Source: Companilactobacillus allii
GTDB taxonomy: Bacteria; Bacillota; Bacilli; Lactobacillales; Lactobacillaceae
Direction of reading: 5' to 3'
Assembly: GCF_001971585.1 (NCBI RefSeq)
Contig: NZ_CP019323.1
Coordinates: 2,442,168 to 2,506,167 of the forward strand
Length of the DNA stretch: 64,000 bases
Of this stretch, positions 1 to 9,017 are shown piece after piece (the stretch's first letter is position 1; every line of letters begins with the position of its first letter). The position numbers were made by a program, and so were the translations under genes. Below the pieces are notes generated by a model. That model was not told where the DNA came from, did no database searches, and saw only the letters and a program-made list of their open reading frames with translations.

Positions 1-167
1 AAATATAAACATTTTTAAAATTATTTCTTTTATAGTTCGTGTTTTACACTATATTTCTTGTTTATTCCACCTTTTAAATCAATTGTCAACTAGTAAAAGT
101 ATTGTAATCCCAAAAATAATTTCATTTTCAAAATAAAAAAGGATACCATTTTCAATATATTACCAAT

Positions 168-292
168 CAAAACACGAACTTTGAGATTGATTTATCCATA
201 TAAGAATAAAAAATAAGTAGACATCCACTTACGTGAATATCTACTTATTTTGCATTATGCTAGAAAACTGAACGCGTTTTGTCGCACTCTGT
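168..292 (-). repeat. Dispersed 3'-UTR repeat, copy A (degenerate)
   Basis: The right arm (about 262-292) ends in GTTTTGTCGCACTCT, the shared end of the family. The centre (about 213-251) is a hairpin whose minus-strand apex is C-GTAA-G. The left arm is degenerate (AAAACACGAACTTTG and TCCATATAAG are still recognisable). It begins about 10 bases past the stop of the small minus-strand ORF at 302-439. Read on the minus strand it forms a terminator hairpin. Confidence 0.7.
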
Positions 293-301
293 TACATTAA
301 T

Positions 302-439
302 TTATACTTTTTCAAGATTTTTTAAATTTTCCACAGCTTCTTGTATCGTTCTACCGTTTCCAAAAACATTCGAATTATGATTACTTACAGATGTGAATAA
401 TTGATCTTTGGTATCAAGTAAAATATGATAACCTTTCAC
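302..439 (-). CDS. Small HicB-like protein, 45 aa
   Basis: This short ORF starts with GTG at 439, preceded by AAGGTGA at a good Shine-Dalgarno distance, and stops with TAA at 302. The product opens MKGYHILLDTKDQLF and its second half (GNGRTIQEAVENLKNLEKV) resembles the end of the HicB/UPF0150 fold, where a short beta-hairpin is followed by a helix containing EAVENL. It is shorter than ordinary HicB antitoxins, and no HicA toxin lies beside it. A copy of the dispersed 3'-UTR repeat starts about 10 bases after the stop, as it does after other real genes here. The function is not known, and it could be a remnant. Confidence 0.5.
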   Translation of the reverse strand: MKGYHILLDTKDQLFTSVSNHNSNVFGNGRTIQEAVENLKNLEKV

Positions 440-634
440 AATTATTCACCTTCTTTCATGAACCTTAATTAGGAATCATCATGTGATTTCAAAATATAGA
501 ATCTCTATACAAGTACAGCATAGCACGTTTACAGCAACTTACAAATATGAAGTACTATCTTGAAATAATGGAAGAATTACACTTTATTATAATTATTTTG
601 TTACACTGAATATAAAGAAATAAGAGGTGATTTT
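440..634. other. Intergenic region with divergent promoters
   Basis: This AT-rich spacer separates the small minus-strand ORF from the plus-strand hydrolase gene. I see no further ORF or RNA in it. The hydrolase ribosome binding site AAGAGGTG lies at about 621-628. Confidence 0.4.
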
Positions 635-2344
635 ATGAAAGAGTTACTGAAATCATTAGATAAGTTAAACAAAATATACGATCAATTTGAGCTATTGAAT
701 TTCCGCGCTCATAAAGTTTTACCACTCACCTTTAACAAGGAAGATTCCAAAGAGTTATTGCGTCAAAATAAGCGACTTTACTTTAGTTATTCATATTTAA
801 ACAAGGAAAAAATACGACTGACCAATCATATTCTTTCACAGACAGTCAATCTAAAAGATCCTCTTTTTAAACAAAATAAAATGCTTCATCCAAAGTTAAT
901 CGATAAAGCATTAAAGCTGAAGAACATTGATCAATCACATGACAAGGACACTTTGGAGATTCCAAATAGAAATCGTAAAATCAATAAATTAAAACAATTG
1001 ATTGCCATGATTCAGGATGAGGATATTGGATTATGTCAAAATTACTTAACTCAAATGAATGTTCTTATTTATCAAAGTAAACCACATTTATTTGACGAAA
1101 GACAAAAGCCATATCAATCACAAGAATTATTACAAAATATAGATTTTAGAACCAAAATCATGCAATTTGATTACGACAGATACTTATTTGAAGAATTCAC
1201 ACCTGAAGACTTCTTGGATTATTTAATCTTCAAAAAGGTTCAACGACATACTACTTATATCCGTTCTTATGATGCAAAGGAACTGATACCTGAGGCTTCT
1301 GACTCTGGATTCTCTGGTATTGCATATGAGATAGAAATTGACGGAATTCGTGAATGCTATGTTACTTTCAAAGGTACAGAGGCAGATATGGATTACACGC
1401 AACGGTCTCGTAGTAAGCGACTGGAGAAGTTCTTACTTGAAGGTTTCAAAGATTGGAATTATAACGTTAATGCCATATTAGTCGGCAATGACACTGAGAA
1501 TCGTCAAATGTTTGCTGCTAGAGACTTTATCAAGTATATCCAAGATAATATTCAAGATAAATGTGCTCTGTATGGATTGGGTCACTCTCTAGGAGGACAT
1601 TTTGTTCAGACTCTACAACTTACCGATGATTGCTTCAAAGCGGGCTACACGCTTAATTCTGCCCCAATAAACTTGAAGCAAGTTAAGTTGATACAGCCTG
1701 ATTTATTCGATACTGATACTTGGGATAAATTATTGAAACTTACTGCAGATAAGACAACTAATATGTCGCCTAATAATGAAATAAAGCGCTTATTACCTCG
1801 TGAATATCCTGAAATAATCAATGAAAGTTTTGAACAAGATTTGACACAAGTATTTTACGAGATACCTTCTACCATTTGGCTTGGTAAAAAACTAGAGTAT
1901 AACTTGAACAATTGGAAGTATCCTTTTAAGAATCATTTGGCTTCGTATTTAAGTAATGACGAGATTTATTCTTATCAACACTTTTTTGAACAACTCTTTG
2001 CATTTTTGCAAGATTCAACAACTGGACCTCAATTGATGCGTAATACATTAGGATTCATTCGTGCCAGAGTTAAGATATTGCATGAGGATATAGAAAAGCC
2101 TGAAACTTCCGACTTTTTCTACGATTACTCCAATTATCTGTATCAATCTGGAATTTTCTTAGATCAACCACAACAGCTCACAGAGAAATTCAATCAAGAA
2201 CCCAACACAATGTGGAAATCATCACGCCTTGAGTGGCCATTTATAAAGAGTCTCAATATGGATATGATGGAATTATCCGTTTATTTTCATATCATTTCAG
2301 GAGTCAAGTATTTCTTGAATAGAAAACCTAATGTAATTGACTAA
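635..2344 (+). CDS. Alpha/beta-hydrolase, class 3 lipase-like (Mbeg1/DUF2974-like)
   Basis: The 569-aa protein has no signal peptide or membrane segment, so it is probably cytoplasmic. The C-terminal two thirds looks like the class 3 lipase/Mbeg1 (DUF2974) fold: a strand segment CYVTFKGTEAD near residue 245, then the nucleophile elbow G316-H317-S318-L319-G320-G321, with Ser318 as the predicted nucleophile. The first 190 residues are charged, helical and unassigned. The ATG at 635 follows AAGAGGTG. The gene is monocistronic, and the next gene starts 66 bases downstream with its own site. The substrate is unknown; the family includes lipases and esterases, but the activity cannot be read from the sequence. 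Confidence 0.65.
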   Translation: MKELLKSLDKLNKIYDQFELLNFRAHKVLPLTFNKEDSKELLRQNKRLYFSYSYLNKEKIRLTNHILSQTVNLKDPLFKQNKMLHPKLIDKALKLKNIDQSHDKDTLEIPNRNRKINKLKQLIAMIQDEDIGLCQNYLTQMNVLIYQSKPHLFDERQKPYQSQELLQNIDFRTKIMQFDYDRYLFEEFTPEDFLDYLIFKKVQRHTTYIRSYDAKELIPEASDSGFSGIAYEIEIDGIRECYVTFKGTEADMDYTQRSRSKRLEKFLLEGFKDWNYNVNAILVGNDTENRQMFAARDFIKYIQDNIQDKCALYGLGHSLGGHFVQTLQLTDDCFKAGYTLNSAPINLKQVKLIQPDLFDTDTWDKLLKLTADKTTNMSPNNEIKRLLPREYPEIINESFEQDLTQVFYEIPSTIWLGKKLEYNLNNWKYPFKNHLASYLSNDEIYSYQHFFEQLFAFLQDSTTGPQLMRNTLGFIRARVKILHEDIEKPETSDFFYDYSNYLYQSGIFLDQPQQLTEKFNQEPNTMWKSSRLEWPFIKSLNMDMMELSVYFHIISGVKYFLNRKPNVID

Positions 2345-2410
2345 ATCTTCTTCCTATTAGAGGAACACTTCTTTATACTTGAAATATTATTTCAAAAGGG
2401 AAGTGTTTCT

Positions 2411-3007
2411 TTGAATAAATCACGAGTTGAAGCATTTACGGATGCAGTACTTGCAATTATTTTGACCATCATGATTCTAGAATTCAAAACACCAGAATCA
2501 TTTGAATTAAAAGCAATCACTTTACAAATACCATACTTGATTTCTTATGCAGTAGGATATTTGTTCATAGGTGTAGCTTGGTATAATCATCACTATATGT
2601 TTTCTAAAACAAAACTAGTAACCAAAAGGATTTATTGGGCAAATAATTTCTGGATGTTTTCAACTTCATTTTTACCTGTAGCAACTTCATGGATTGGTGA
2701 AGATTTGAATGCTCAGGGACCACAAATTTTTTATGCCATTATTTATACTATCTGGTCAGCTTCTTATATCCTACTTAGTTATCTAATTGCCAAAGATAAT
2801 GATGAACAGGGCTACAAAAATGTGGCTAAAAGTATTCGGCAAATGAAAATCTATCGATATTTAACCAATTGGAAATATTTGCTTATCCAAACAATAGTTT
2901 TAATTATTATTTTAATATACTTACCAGTATTACAAATCGTACTGGTTCTGTGGCAAATAATCTTTATTGGTTCACGGACTAATCCCGATAGCGATAAATT
3001 ATTCTAA
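2411..3007 (+). CDS. TMEM175-family (DUF1211) membrane protein, putative K+ channel
   Basis: The 198-aa protein has about six hydrophobic segments. It begins with the family signature in the first helix: R5-x3-F9-T-D11 followed by AVLAIILTIMILEF, matching the RxxxFSD motif of prokaryotic TMEM175 potassium channels with Thr for Ser. The length (about 200 aa) is normal for the bacterial single-repeat form, which assembles as a tetramer. The start is TTG at 2411 with AAAAGGGA upstream. Ion selectivity is inferred from the family. A bidirectional terminator separates it from the convergent DUF4430 gene. Confidence 0.8.
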   Translation: MNKSRVEAFTDAVLAIILTIMILEFKTPESFELKAITLQIPYLISYAVGYLFIGVAWYNHHYMFSKTKLVTKRIYWANNFWMFSTSFLPVATSWIGEDLNAQGPQIFYAIIYTIWSASYILLSYLIAKDNDEQGYKNVAKSIRQMKIYRYLTNWKYLLIQTIVLIIILIYLPVLQIVLVLWQIIFIGSRTNPDSDKLF

Positions 3008-3011
3008 AAAA

Positions 3012-3057
3012 AAATAAAGAATCCCGGATTTATATATCCAGAATTCTTTATTTTTTT
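3012..3057. terminator. Bidirectional terminator
   Basis: Inverted repeat AAATAAAGAAT / ATTCTTTATTT with further GGAT/ATCC pairing and A/T tracts on both sides, placed between two convergent genes. Confidence 0.8.
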
Positions 3058-3071
3058 ACTTAATATTCAAT

Positions 3072-3434
3072 CTATTTCTTAGAAAGTGTAAATGTAATCT
3101 TGTCGTTATTAGCAACTTTTACCTTAGATGCCTTCTTTGTTTCTTTCTTGCCATTGATCTTATATGTCCATTTTTGGTTCTTTCCAGCTTTACAGTTGTC
3201 AATTGAAGTTATCATTGAATCTTTTTCTTTAACTGTCCAAGCTTTCTTTAATCCAGCGAGAACTGTTGTATTTTTACTGAGCTTGCAAGTCTTCTTAGCG
3301 ACCTGTTTGCTACCATCTTTTACAGTATAAGTTACTGAAACCTTATCAGTAGCAGCATTGGCTGTAGTTAATGGTGCGGCTAGACCAACTAATAATGCTA
3401 GTGCGAATACAATCGCTATTAATCTTTTTTTCAT
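3072..3434 (-). CDS. Secreted DUF4430 (transcobalamin C-terminal-like) protein
   Basis: The 120-aa precursor has a clear signal peptide (MKKR, hydrophobic core 5-20, likely cleavage after ANA near residue 27). The rest, about 90 residues, fits the DUF4430 domain: strands VSVTYTVKDG, a central NTTVLAGLKKAW helix, a WTYKINGKK strand pair and the terminal KVANNDKITFTLS strand. The domain occurs at the C-terminus of vitamin-B12 carriers and in short secreted lactobacillus proteins of unknown role. Two Cys residues (in KKTCKL and DNCKAG) could form a disulfide. The protein is strongly basic. It is monocistronic with AGGAGG before ATG. The ligand is unknown. Confidence 0.75.
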   Translation of the reverse strand: MKKRLIAIVFALALLVGLAAPLTTANAATDKVSVTYTVKDGSKQVAKKTCKLSKNTTVLAGLKKAWTVKEKDSMITSIDNCKAGKNQKWTYKINGKKETKKASKVKVANNDKITFTLSKK

Positions 3435-3726
3435 TTGTAAATCCTCCTATAAATAGATAACTTACATACATCGCTGTATATAATTTATCTTTTTTGATTA
3501 CAAAAAGAAGTATAAATATAATTTTTTTGTTTTTCAACGATTATGTTTAAACATGTTTCGTATGATGTTATTTATTTTACTTTATAAAAGATTGTAAACC
3601 GTTGGTATACATAGATTTGTCACTGATCCATGGCAAGATTATCATCAAAATCAAAAGACAAATTGTACCTATTTTGGAATTTATATCCTACTAAAAGCGA
3701 AAAATTGTGGGTCGTGACAAACTTCA
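3435..3726. other. Intergenic spacer without recognisable gene
   Basis: This AT-rich region upstream of the DUF4430 gene carries its ribosome binding site and presumably its promoter. A reading frame that overlaps the DUF4430 start (3346-3537) has no coding character. Nothing else was recognised before the repeat copy that begins near 3727. Confidence 0.4.
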
Positions 3727-3850
3727 TTTCTGACGAAAACGTGCGCCAAAACACAATTTTCCCCATATAAGTCCAAAAACCGATATTCACTTACGTGATT
3801 ACCGGCTTTTGGACTTATAAACGAAAACTGAACGTATTTTGTCACACTCT
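3727..3850 (-). repeat. Dispersed 3'-UTR repeat, copy B (complete)
   Basis: A full copy: left arm GACGAAAACGTGCGCCAAAACACAA (split here as GACGAAAACGTGCG and CCAAAACACAA), a TATAAGTCCAAAA / TTTTGGACTTATA outer stem around the CGGT..ACCG hairpin, and right arm AACTGAACGTATTTTGTC then ACACTCT. The minus-strand apex is C-GTAA-G. The TAG stop of the tetR gene (3849-3851) lies in the last bases of the element. Confidence 0.85.
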
Positions 3851-4457
3851 ATACACCAATCAACTGCATCAATAAGTGTATTTCAGATTCAGTAGCTTGT
3901 TTAACTTCATTATTTATAACTTTATTATTCTTCAAAACTAATTCATCATAGAGTGACTTTTGAATTATTGAAACTATAATACCAGTTGCATCTTCAAAAT
4001 CACTTTTTACAATCTTGAGTTGACCAACAATTGTATCTAACTCTTTAGCCAACTTAGTTTGGACATTACCCAAAACCTCAATTAACCAATCTGATTGACT
4101 GTCTGATAGTAAGGGACGTTCGCGGATAGTAATCATAAAGGAGCGATAGCTATCTTCATCCTCAAATATCAAGCAAATCCTCTCATAAAGATTAATGATC
4201 TGTTTCTCAAGTTCTGGGACAGATTTAACCTCTGTAAACCAGTCATCAATTACTACAGTCCTGCTTTCAATACCTTGGTGAACGATCGTATCCAATATTT
4301 CTCGCTTACCTTTAGGGAAGTAATAATACAATGAACCATCAGAGATTCCGACATCCCGACTGATCTCTCTAGTTGTAGTGGCCTCAAAACCTTGTTCAGA
4401 AAATAGCCCCTGTGCGACTTTTACTATCTTTTCTTTTTGAAGTTCGCTTTTTTCCAT
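3849..4457 (-). CDS. TetR-family regulator of the mntH operon
   Basis: A 202-aa protein with the TetR N-terminal HTH at about residues 8-55, including FEATTTREISRDVGISDGSLYYYFPKGK, the canonical recognition helix with the YYYFP motif. The remainder is an all-helical ligand-binding and dimerisation domain that I cannot assign to a subfamily. The gene lies 12 bases downstream of mntH and is co-transcribed with it. A 7-bp-arm palindrome at 6005-6020 ahead of mntH is the obvious operator candidate, suggesting feedback control of the operon. The effector is unknown. Control of an Nramp gene by TetR rather than MntR or Fur is less common. Confidence 0.8.
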   Translation of the reverse strand: MEKSELQKEKIVKVAQGLFSEQGFEATTTREISRDVGISDGSLYYYFPKGKREILDTIVHQGIESRTVVIDDWFTEVKSVPELEKQIINLYERICLIFEDEDSYRSFMITIRERPLLSDSQSDWLIEVLGNVQTKLAKELDTIVGQLKIVKSDFEDATGIIVSIIQKSLYDELVLKNNKVINNEVKQATESEIHLLMQLIGV

Positions 4458-4469
4458 TAGTTCACCTCA

Positions 4470-5861
4470 CTATGCTTCTACGATAGTTTGAACAATTAAA
4501 TATACATTCAAAATTATCAAGACAATGGTTGCAAACCAAGCACAATACTTGACCCACTTCCTATTTTTGAACTGTCCCATTATCTTCTCATCACTCGTGA
4601 AAAGAACCAACGGGATAATCGCAAATGGTAAGGCAACACTTAAGAATACTTGTGAGAATGTAAGTAAATTCTCGATTTTTGCTTCATTATCGTGATAATA
4701 AACAGCGAAAATCAAAACTGGGGTAACTGATAGAAGTCTTGTCAATAGACGCTGTGCCCACAAAGGCATCTTTAATCTAATGAAACCTTCCATAATTATC
4801 TGACCTGAAAGTGTTCCTGTGATTGTTGAACTTTGACCTGATGACAATAAGGCAACGGCGAACAACATACTTAAGATTGGACTGGCAATAGCACCAACAA
4901 CTTGTTTATTACTTAAGGCATTAAACAAATCAACGAAACGGCCAAGTTCACTATTTGTACCATAGAACAACGCAGCACCTAATATCAAAAGCAAACTGTT
5001 AACAATAAATGCTAGGAACAATTGAATATTTGAATCAATTGTCGAAAATTTAATAGCTTTAGCAATATCTTTGTTATCTTCACGATTAACTTTTCTAGTT
5101 TGGGAAATTGATGAACCTAAATACAAGTCATGAGGCATAACTGTAGCACCAACGATACCAAGGGACAAATATAACATTCCGTTATTAGTAATAATACTGC
5201 TCTGTGGGAAATATCCATTGATAATCCCTGTAACACTTGGTTTTGCTAGGAATACTTCATATAAGAACACTAACAAAATAACTGAAACAAGTGTTGCGAC
5301 AATTGCTTCAATCTTACGAAATCCTAACTTCATTAGTAGAAGCAGAATCAAAACATCAGCTGCTGTGATCAATATACCAACGATCAACGGTATGTTGAAT
5401 AACAACTTAATAGCAATACCAGAACCGATGATCTCGGCAATATCAGTTGCCATAATAGCGAGTTCAGCTATTACCCAAAGAATCAATCCACCAGTCTTAG
5501 AAGTCTTTTCTCTAGTTAACTGAGCTAGATCCTTCCCTGTTACAATTCCAAGTTTGGCTGCCATAGATTGCAACAACATAGCAATCAAACTTGAGATAAG
5601 TACGACTGACAAAAGTGTGTATTTATATTGAGCACCACCGGCGATTGAAGTTATCCAGTTTCCTGGATCCATGTAACCCACAGCAATCAAAATACCAGGA
5701 CCAGTGTAAGTCATCAATGTTCTCCAGAAGCCAGCACCTTCTGGAACCTCAATACTACCATTGATCTCATCCAAACTCTTATTATCTGCAGAACTAGAAC
5801 TCACAAGCTTATTGCGCTTTGAAGTTGTTTCGTTCTCTTCTACATCACTACCATCATTCAT
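4470..5861 (-). CDS. mntH: Nramp-family divalent metal:H+ symporter MntH
   Basis: The 463-aa integral membrane protein has about 11 predicted helices. It has the first-helix metal-binding motif D65-P-G-N68 ([11 protein letters not shown]) and the sixth-helix motif M242-P-H244 (MPHDLYLGS), both diagnostic of Nramp transporters that import Mn(II) and Fe(II). The N-terminal 45 residues are a polar tail rich in Ser, Asn and Glu. The next gene, tetR, follows after 12 bases. A putative promoter with TTGAGC (-35) inside the palindrome at 6005-6020 lies upstream. Several lactobacilli carry multiple mntH paralogues, so metal preference cannot be decided here. Confidence 0.92.
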   Translation of the reverse strand: MNDGSDVEENETTSKRNKLVSSSSADNKSLDEINGSIEVPEGAGFWRTLMTYTGPGILIAVGYMDPGNWITSIAGGAQYKYTLLSVVLISSLIAMLLQSMAAKLGIVTGKDLAQLTREKTSKTGGLILWVIAELAIMATDIAEIIGSGIAIKLLFNIPLIVGILITAADVLILLLLMKLGFRKIEAIVATLVSVILLVFLYEVFLAKPSVTGIINGYFPQSSIITNNGMLYLSLGIVGATVMPHDLYLGSSISQTRKVNREDNKDIAKAIKFSTIDSNIQLFLAFIVNSLLLILGAALFYGTNSELGRFVDLFNALSNKQVVGAIASPILSMLFAVALLSSGQSSTITGTLSGQIIMEGFIRLKMPLWAQRLLTRLLSVTPVLIFAVYYHDNEAKIENLLTFSQVFLSVALPFAIIPLVLFTSDEKIMGQFKNRKWVKYCAWFATIVLIILNVYLIVQTIVEA

Positions 5862-6004
5862 AGTAGTACCTCTTTTCTATTGATTTAGAAATTCGGCGAT
5901 ATATTATCATTTTATAACTTATGATGTTATCTCCGTATTTTTTACAGTTATTGAGCACACGATTAAGTCATACAGCACTTATAATTTCAATAATAATGAA
6001 TAAT

Positions 6005-6020
6005 TTGAGCGTGCGCTCAA
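6005..6020 (-). promoter_or_regulatory. Palindromic operator overlapping the mntH promoter
   Basis: TTGAGCG-TG-CGCTCAA is a near-perfect 16-bp inverted repeat with 7-bp arms. On the minus strand its first half can act as the -35 (TTGAGC), with ATTATT 17 bases further on as the -10. The spacing and symmetry are typical of TetR-family operators. The likely ligand is the TetR encoded downstream of mntH. A related half site TTGAGC occurs at about 5951. Confidence 0.6.
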
Positions 6021-6051
6021 TTGACCATTGATATAGTATCATGATTTACAG

Positions 6052-6093
6052 AAAAAAAAAAACCATTTTCTTGTAAAACAACAAAATGGTTTG
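6052..6093 (-). terminator. Terminator of the L,D-transpeptidase gene
   Basis: AAACCATTTT / AAAATGGTTT stem followed on the minus strand by a long U tract (the A run at 6051-6062). Confidence 0.8.
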
Positions 6094-6114
6094 AATTATT
6101 TAAAAAAATTATGT

Positions 6115-6732
6115 CTATTTAACAACAACTTTCATTCCATCAGGAACAGAGGTATTGACCCACTTAGCATCGGGGATAGTCAATCTAACACAACCATGAC
6201 TCGACCGTTCACCAAGCTTATGGGCTTCATTTTCATCATACTTACCTTCTTTATCTGTTGGCACACTGTGAAACAAGTAAACTCCCAAATCTTTGAAGGA
6301 AGTCCAGTAATTGGCACCTTCTTTTGATTCAGGATTGTAAAATGAATCGCCACGATTTTGAATATGAAAGACCCCTTTAGGCGTTGGTGATTCTTTCGTA
6401 CCTGTAGCAGCATTCATAATATACAAGTTGCTGTCCTTACCATCCTTGATATATACCTTTTGATCCTCAATAGATACCTCAATATAAGCATCTTTATACT
6501 TATCCAAATCTGGATAATCCTTCTTTTCAGATGGATGTTTCCATTGATTGAGTTTTTCTTTCTTAATGGCTAATTCTTTTTTATGTATTTTAGCTGCCTT
6601 TTGCTTTTCAATCCTTTGTTCAACCGCTACAGACTCAGCTTTTTTGGCATTAACTGAAATAATACCAAATCCAACAGCTATTAAAACAACCACTCCTACA
6701 ATTATAGAGATCGTCACATTCTTCTTTATCAT
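6115..6732 (-). CDS. L,D-transpeptidase (YkuD domain)
   Basis: The ATG at 6732 (MIKKNVTIS) is chosen because GGGGGA sits at the right distance; an upstream in-frame GTG at 6744 falls in the ribosome binding site. The protein (205 aa) has an N-terminal signal anchor (residues 5-25), a Lys/Glu-rich stalk to about residue 60, then the YkuD fold from about residue 72. The catalytic signature is S178-H179-G180-C181-V-R, with Cys181 the nucleophile. The enzyme family forms 3-3 cross-links in peptidoglycan or attaches proteins to it. It sits alone between terminators. Its exact reaction in this lineage is unverified. Confidence 0.85.
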   Translation of the reverse strand: MIKKNVTISIIVGVVVLIAVGFGIISVNAKKAESVAVEQRIEKQKAAKIHKKELAIKKEKLNQWKHPSEKKDYPDLDKYKDAYIEVSIEDQKVYIKDGKDSNLYIMNAATGTKESPTPKGVFHIQNRGDSFYNPESKEGANYWTSFKDLGVYLFHSVPTDKEGKYDENEAHKLGERSSHGCVRLTIPDAKWVNTSVPDGMKVVVK

Positions 6733-6841
6733 AAAATCCCCCACGATTTCATGATACTATGCTTTATAACACGGCACAACATACTTTATAATTAAAAAAA
6801 TAATGCAGAATAAAGTTAATTTTATTTTGCATTATTTGAAC

Positions 6842-6877
6842 AAAAAAAGATGACAACCAATTGGAAGTCATCTTTTC
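6842..6877 (-). terminator. pgi terminator
   Basis: AAAAGATGAC / GTCATCTTTT stem, with a poly-A run on the plus strand that gives the U tract on the minus strand, just after the pgi stop. Confidence 0.8.
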
Positions 6878-6893
6878 GTATATTATTTTAATT

Positions 6894-8234
6894 TTATAGT
6901 CTTTCGTTCAATTCCTTACCAAGCTTTTCAAATCCAGGCTTGCCAAGTAATGCGAACATGTTCTTCTTGTATGCTTCAACACCTGGTTGGTTAAATGGAT
7001 TGATTCCATTTAAGTAACCTGAAACGCCAACAGCAATTTCAAAGAAGTAGATCAAATAACCCAATGAAGTTGCGTCTTGTTCTTGAATGTGAACGCTCAT
7101 TACAGGAACGCCACCGTCAGTATGAGCAAGTACAACACCTTCGTAAGCACGCTTGTTTACGTAGTCCATTGATTTACCTTCAAGATAGCCAAGACCATCA
7201 AGATCTTCTTTTTCACTAGGAATTTCCATTTCAAAACGAGGCTTGTCGATGATAACAACTGTTTCCATCAAGTTACGACGTCCTTCTTGGATGTATTGGC
7301 CTAATGAGTGAAGGTCAGTTGAGAAGTTAGCTGATGATGGGTAGATACCCTTTTGGTCTTTACCTTCAGATTCACCCATCAATTGCTTCCACCATTCACC
7401 GAAGTATTGTAGGTTTGGCTCGTAGTTCTCAAGCAATTCTGTTGTATAACCTTTACGATACAAGATGTTTCTTAGTGCTGCATACTTGTATGCGTCATTT
7501 TTTGTCAAATCAGAACTTGAAAAGTCAGTACGTGCTTTGGCAGCACCTTCCATTAACTTATCAATATCAATTCCTGCAACGGCGATTGGTAGTAAACCAA
7601 CGGCTGTAAGAACTGAGAAACGACCACCGATATCGTCAGGAACAACGAATTCTTCATAGCCTTCAGCGTCTGATTCAGTCTTCAAAGCACCTTTTGCACG
7701 ATCAGTTGTAGCATAGATACGGCCTTTGGCAGCTTTTTCACCATACTTTTCAACTAACTTAGCCTTCAAAATACGGAAAGCAATTGAAGGTTCTGTAGTT
7801 GTTCCTGATTTTGAAATAACGTTGATACTAAAGTCACGATCACCAATAACTTCAAGCAAATCAGCAAGATAGTTTGGAGAAATTGAATTACCTGCAAAGT
7901 AAACTTCTGGAACATCTTTGTTATTTTTAACGTTATAGAATGATGAACTTAGAAAATCAATAGCAGCACGGGCACCTAAGTAAGATCCACCAATACCGAT
8001 TCCAATAAATACTTCTGAATCAGATTGAATCTTTTTAGCAGCCTTTTTAATGCGTGAAAACTCATCTTTATCGTAATCAACTGGAAGGTCGATGAAACCA
8101 CGGAAGTCAGCACCGGCACCGGTACCCTTACGTAGTTCATCATCAGCAGCAGTTACAAGATTTTGCATTTCGCCGAGTTCGTTATCTTGAACAAACTTAC
8201 TTAATTTTGAATCATCAAATTTAATATGTGTCAT
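6894..8234 (-). CDS. pgi: Glucose-6-phosphate isomerase
   Basis: A 446-aa protein, matching the roughly 445-450 aa of Gram-positive phosphoglucose isomerases. The sugar-phosphate-binding SIS segments are evident: [16 protein letters not shown], the phosphate loop [12 protein letters not shown], the PGI signature around [15 protein letters not shown], and a C-terminal [20 protein letters not shown] segment. It interconverts glucose-6-phosphate and fructose-6-phosphate in glycolysis, in the cytoplasm. GGAGGAGA precedes the ATG. The VanZ-like gene lies 51 bases upstream on the same strand, so read-through is possible, but a separate pgi promoter is likely. Confidence 0.97.
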   Translation of the reverse strand: MTHIKFDDSKLSKFVQDNELGEMQNLVTAADDELRKGTGAGADFRGFIDLPVDYDKDEFSRIKKAAKKIQSDSEVFIGIGIGGSYLGARAAIDFLSSSFYNVKNNKDVPEVYFAGNSISPNYLADLLEVIGDRDFSINVISKSGTTTEPSIAFRILKAKLVEKYGEKAAKGRIYATTDRAKGALKTESDAEGYEEFVVPDDIGGRFSVLTAVGLLPIAVAGIDIDKLMEGAAKARTDFSSSDLTKNDAYKYAALRNILYRKGYTTELLENYEPNLQYFGEWWKQLMGESEGKDQKGIYPSSANFSTDLHSLGQYIQEGRRNLMETVVIIDKPRFEMEIPSEKEDLDGLGYLEGKSMDYVNKRAYEGVVLAHTDGGVPVMSVHIQEQDATSLGYLIYFFEIAVGVSGYLNGINPFNQPGVEAYKKNMFALLGKPGFEKLGKELNERL

Positions 8235-8285
8235 TTTCTCTCCTCCATTTATCCTAAATCTAGATTATCATTCTCAATGAAAATT

Positions 8286-8915
8286 TCAAATCTTTATGCG
8301 ATTTTTCAGCCAATTTCCGACAAAATATATCAAATAACCGACAGCGGTTCCAACAGTGTTCAAAATAACGTCATCAATATCAGTTACTCCAGTGTTTAAA
8401 ATAAATTGGAATCCTTCAATTGAAGTGGATATCAAAGCCCCTATTAATACGACTTTGAAAAATTTTCGGTCTTTTTTGCCTAATGCTGGAATGAAAAATC
8501 CCATTGGTACGAACCATATAATATTACCATATAAATTATAAAAGAAATCAATCAAAGACTTGGCATTTAGTAATTTTAATATCTGAACTAAAGGTACAGT
8601 ATTGATCTGTGATAGCGGTCGATGCCAGTAGAACTTAAAATCCCATAAGAAATATCCATCCCGAAATACTGTTAATGCAAAAAGCAAGAATACATAAAAG
8701 GCGAATACCGTTACCCAGAATTCATGAGTAAAACTTGTCTTCTTATGTTTCCACTTAATCCAAATAAGTCTTAATATAATGAAGAAAAGCGTGTACAATA
8801 TAGCTTTATCAGCACCATAAAAGGACAAGCGTATTAACGGGAAATGATTTATTCTTGTGGCATATTGGTTCGATACGTAATTGTATAACGGTCCCAAAAA
8901 TATCATTTTTCTCAT
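8286..8915 (-). CDS. VanZ-family membrane protein
   Basis: The 209-aa protein has about five transmembrane helices. The family core is visible: an INTVPLVQILK segment, NLYGNIIWFVPMGFFIPAL, then GALISTSIEGFQFILNTGVTDIDDVILNTVGTAVGYLIY, the typical VanZ pattern of a Glu-containing helix followed by DIDD and NTxG. VanZ of Tn1546 gives low teicoplanin resistance; most chromosomal homologues have no defined role. The start at 8915 has only a weak Shine-Dalgarno, and the ATG three codons later is an alternative. It lies upstream of pgi and divergent from the LTA-synthase-like gene. Confidence 0.8.
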   Translation of the reverse strand: MRKMIFLGPLYNYVSNQYATRINHFPLIRLSFYGADKAILYTLFFIILRLIWIKWKHKKTSFTHEFWVTVFAFYVFLLFALTVFRDGYFLWDFKFYWHRPLSQINTVPLVQILKLLNAKSLIDFFYNLYGNIIWFVPMGFFIPALGKKDRKFFKVVLIGALISTSIEGFQFILNTGVTDIDDVILNTVGTAVGYLIYFVGNWLKNRIKI

Positions 8916-9017
8916 TCTTTCCCACTTTTTACTTAATACGTATTATACTAACAATTAAGCAATTTATTTAGAACAAATTAGATTTATTATAGAAATTTTA
9001 CAAATAAGGGATTTTTT

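Noticed and set aside
3346..3537. 63-aa frame upstream of and overlapping the DUF4430 gene
   Set aside because: It uses another frame of the same DNA and has no domain; the DUF4430 protein with signal peptide is the real product.
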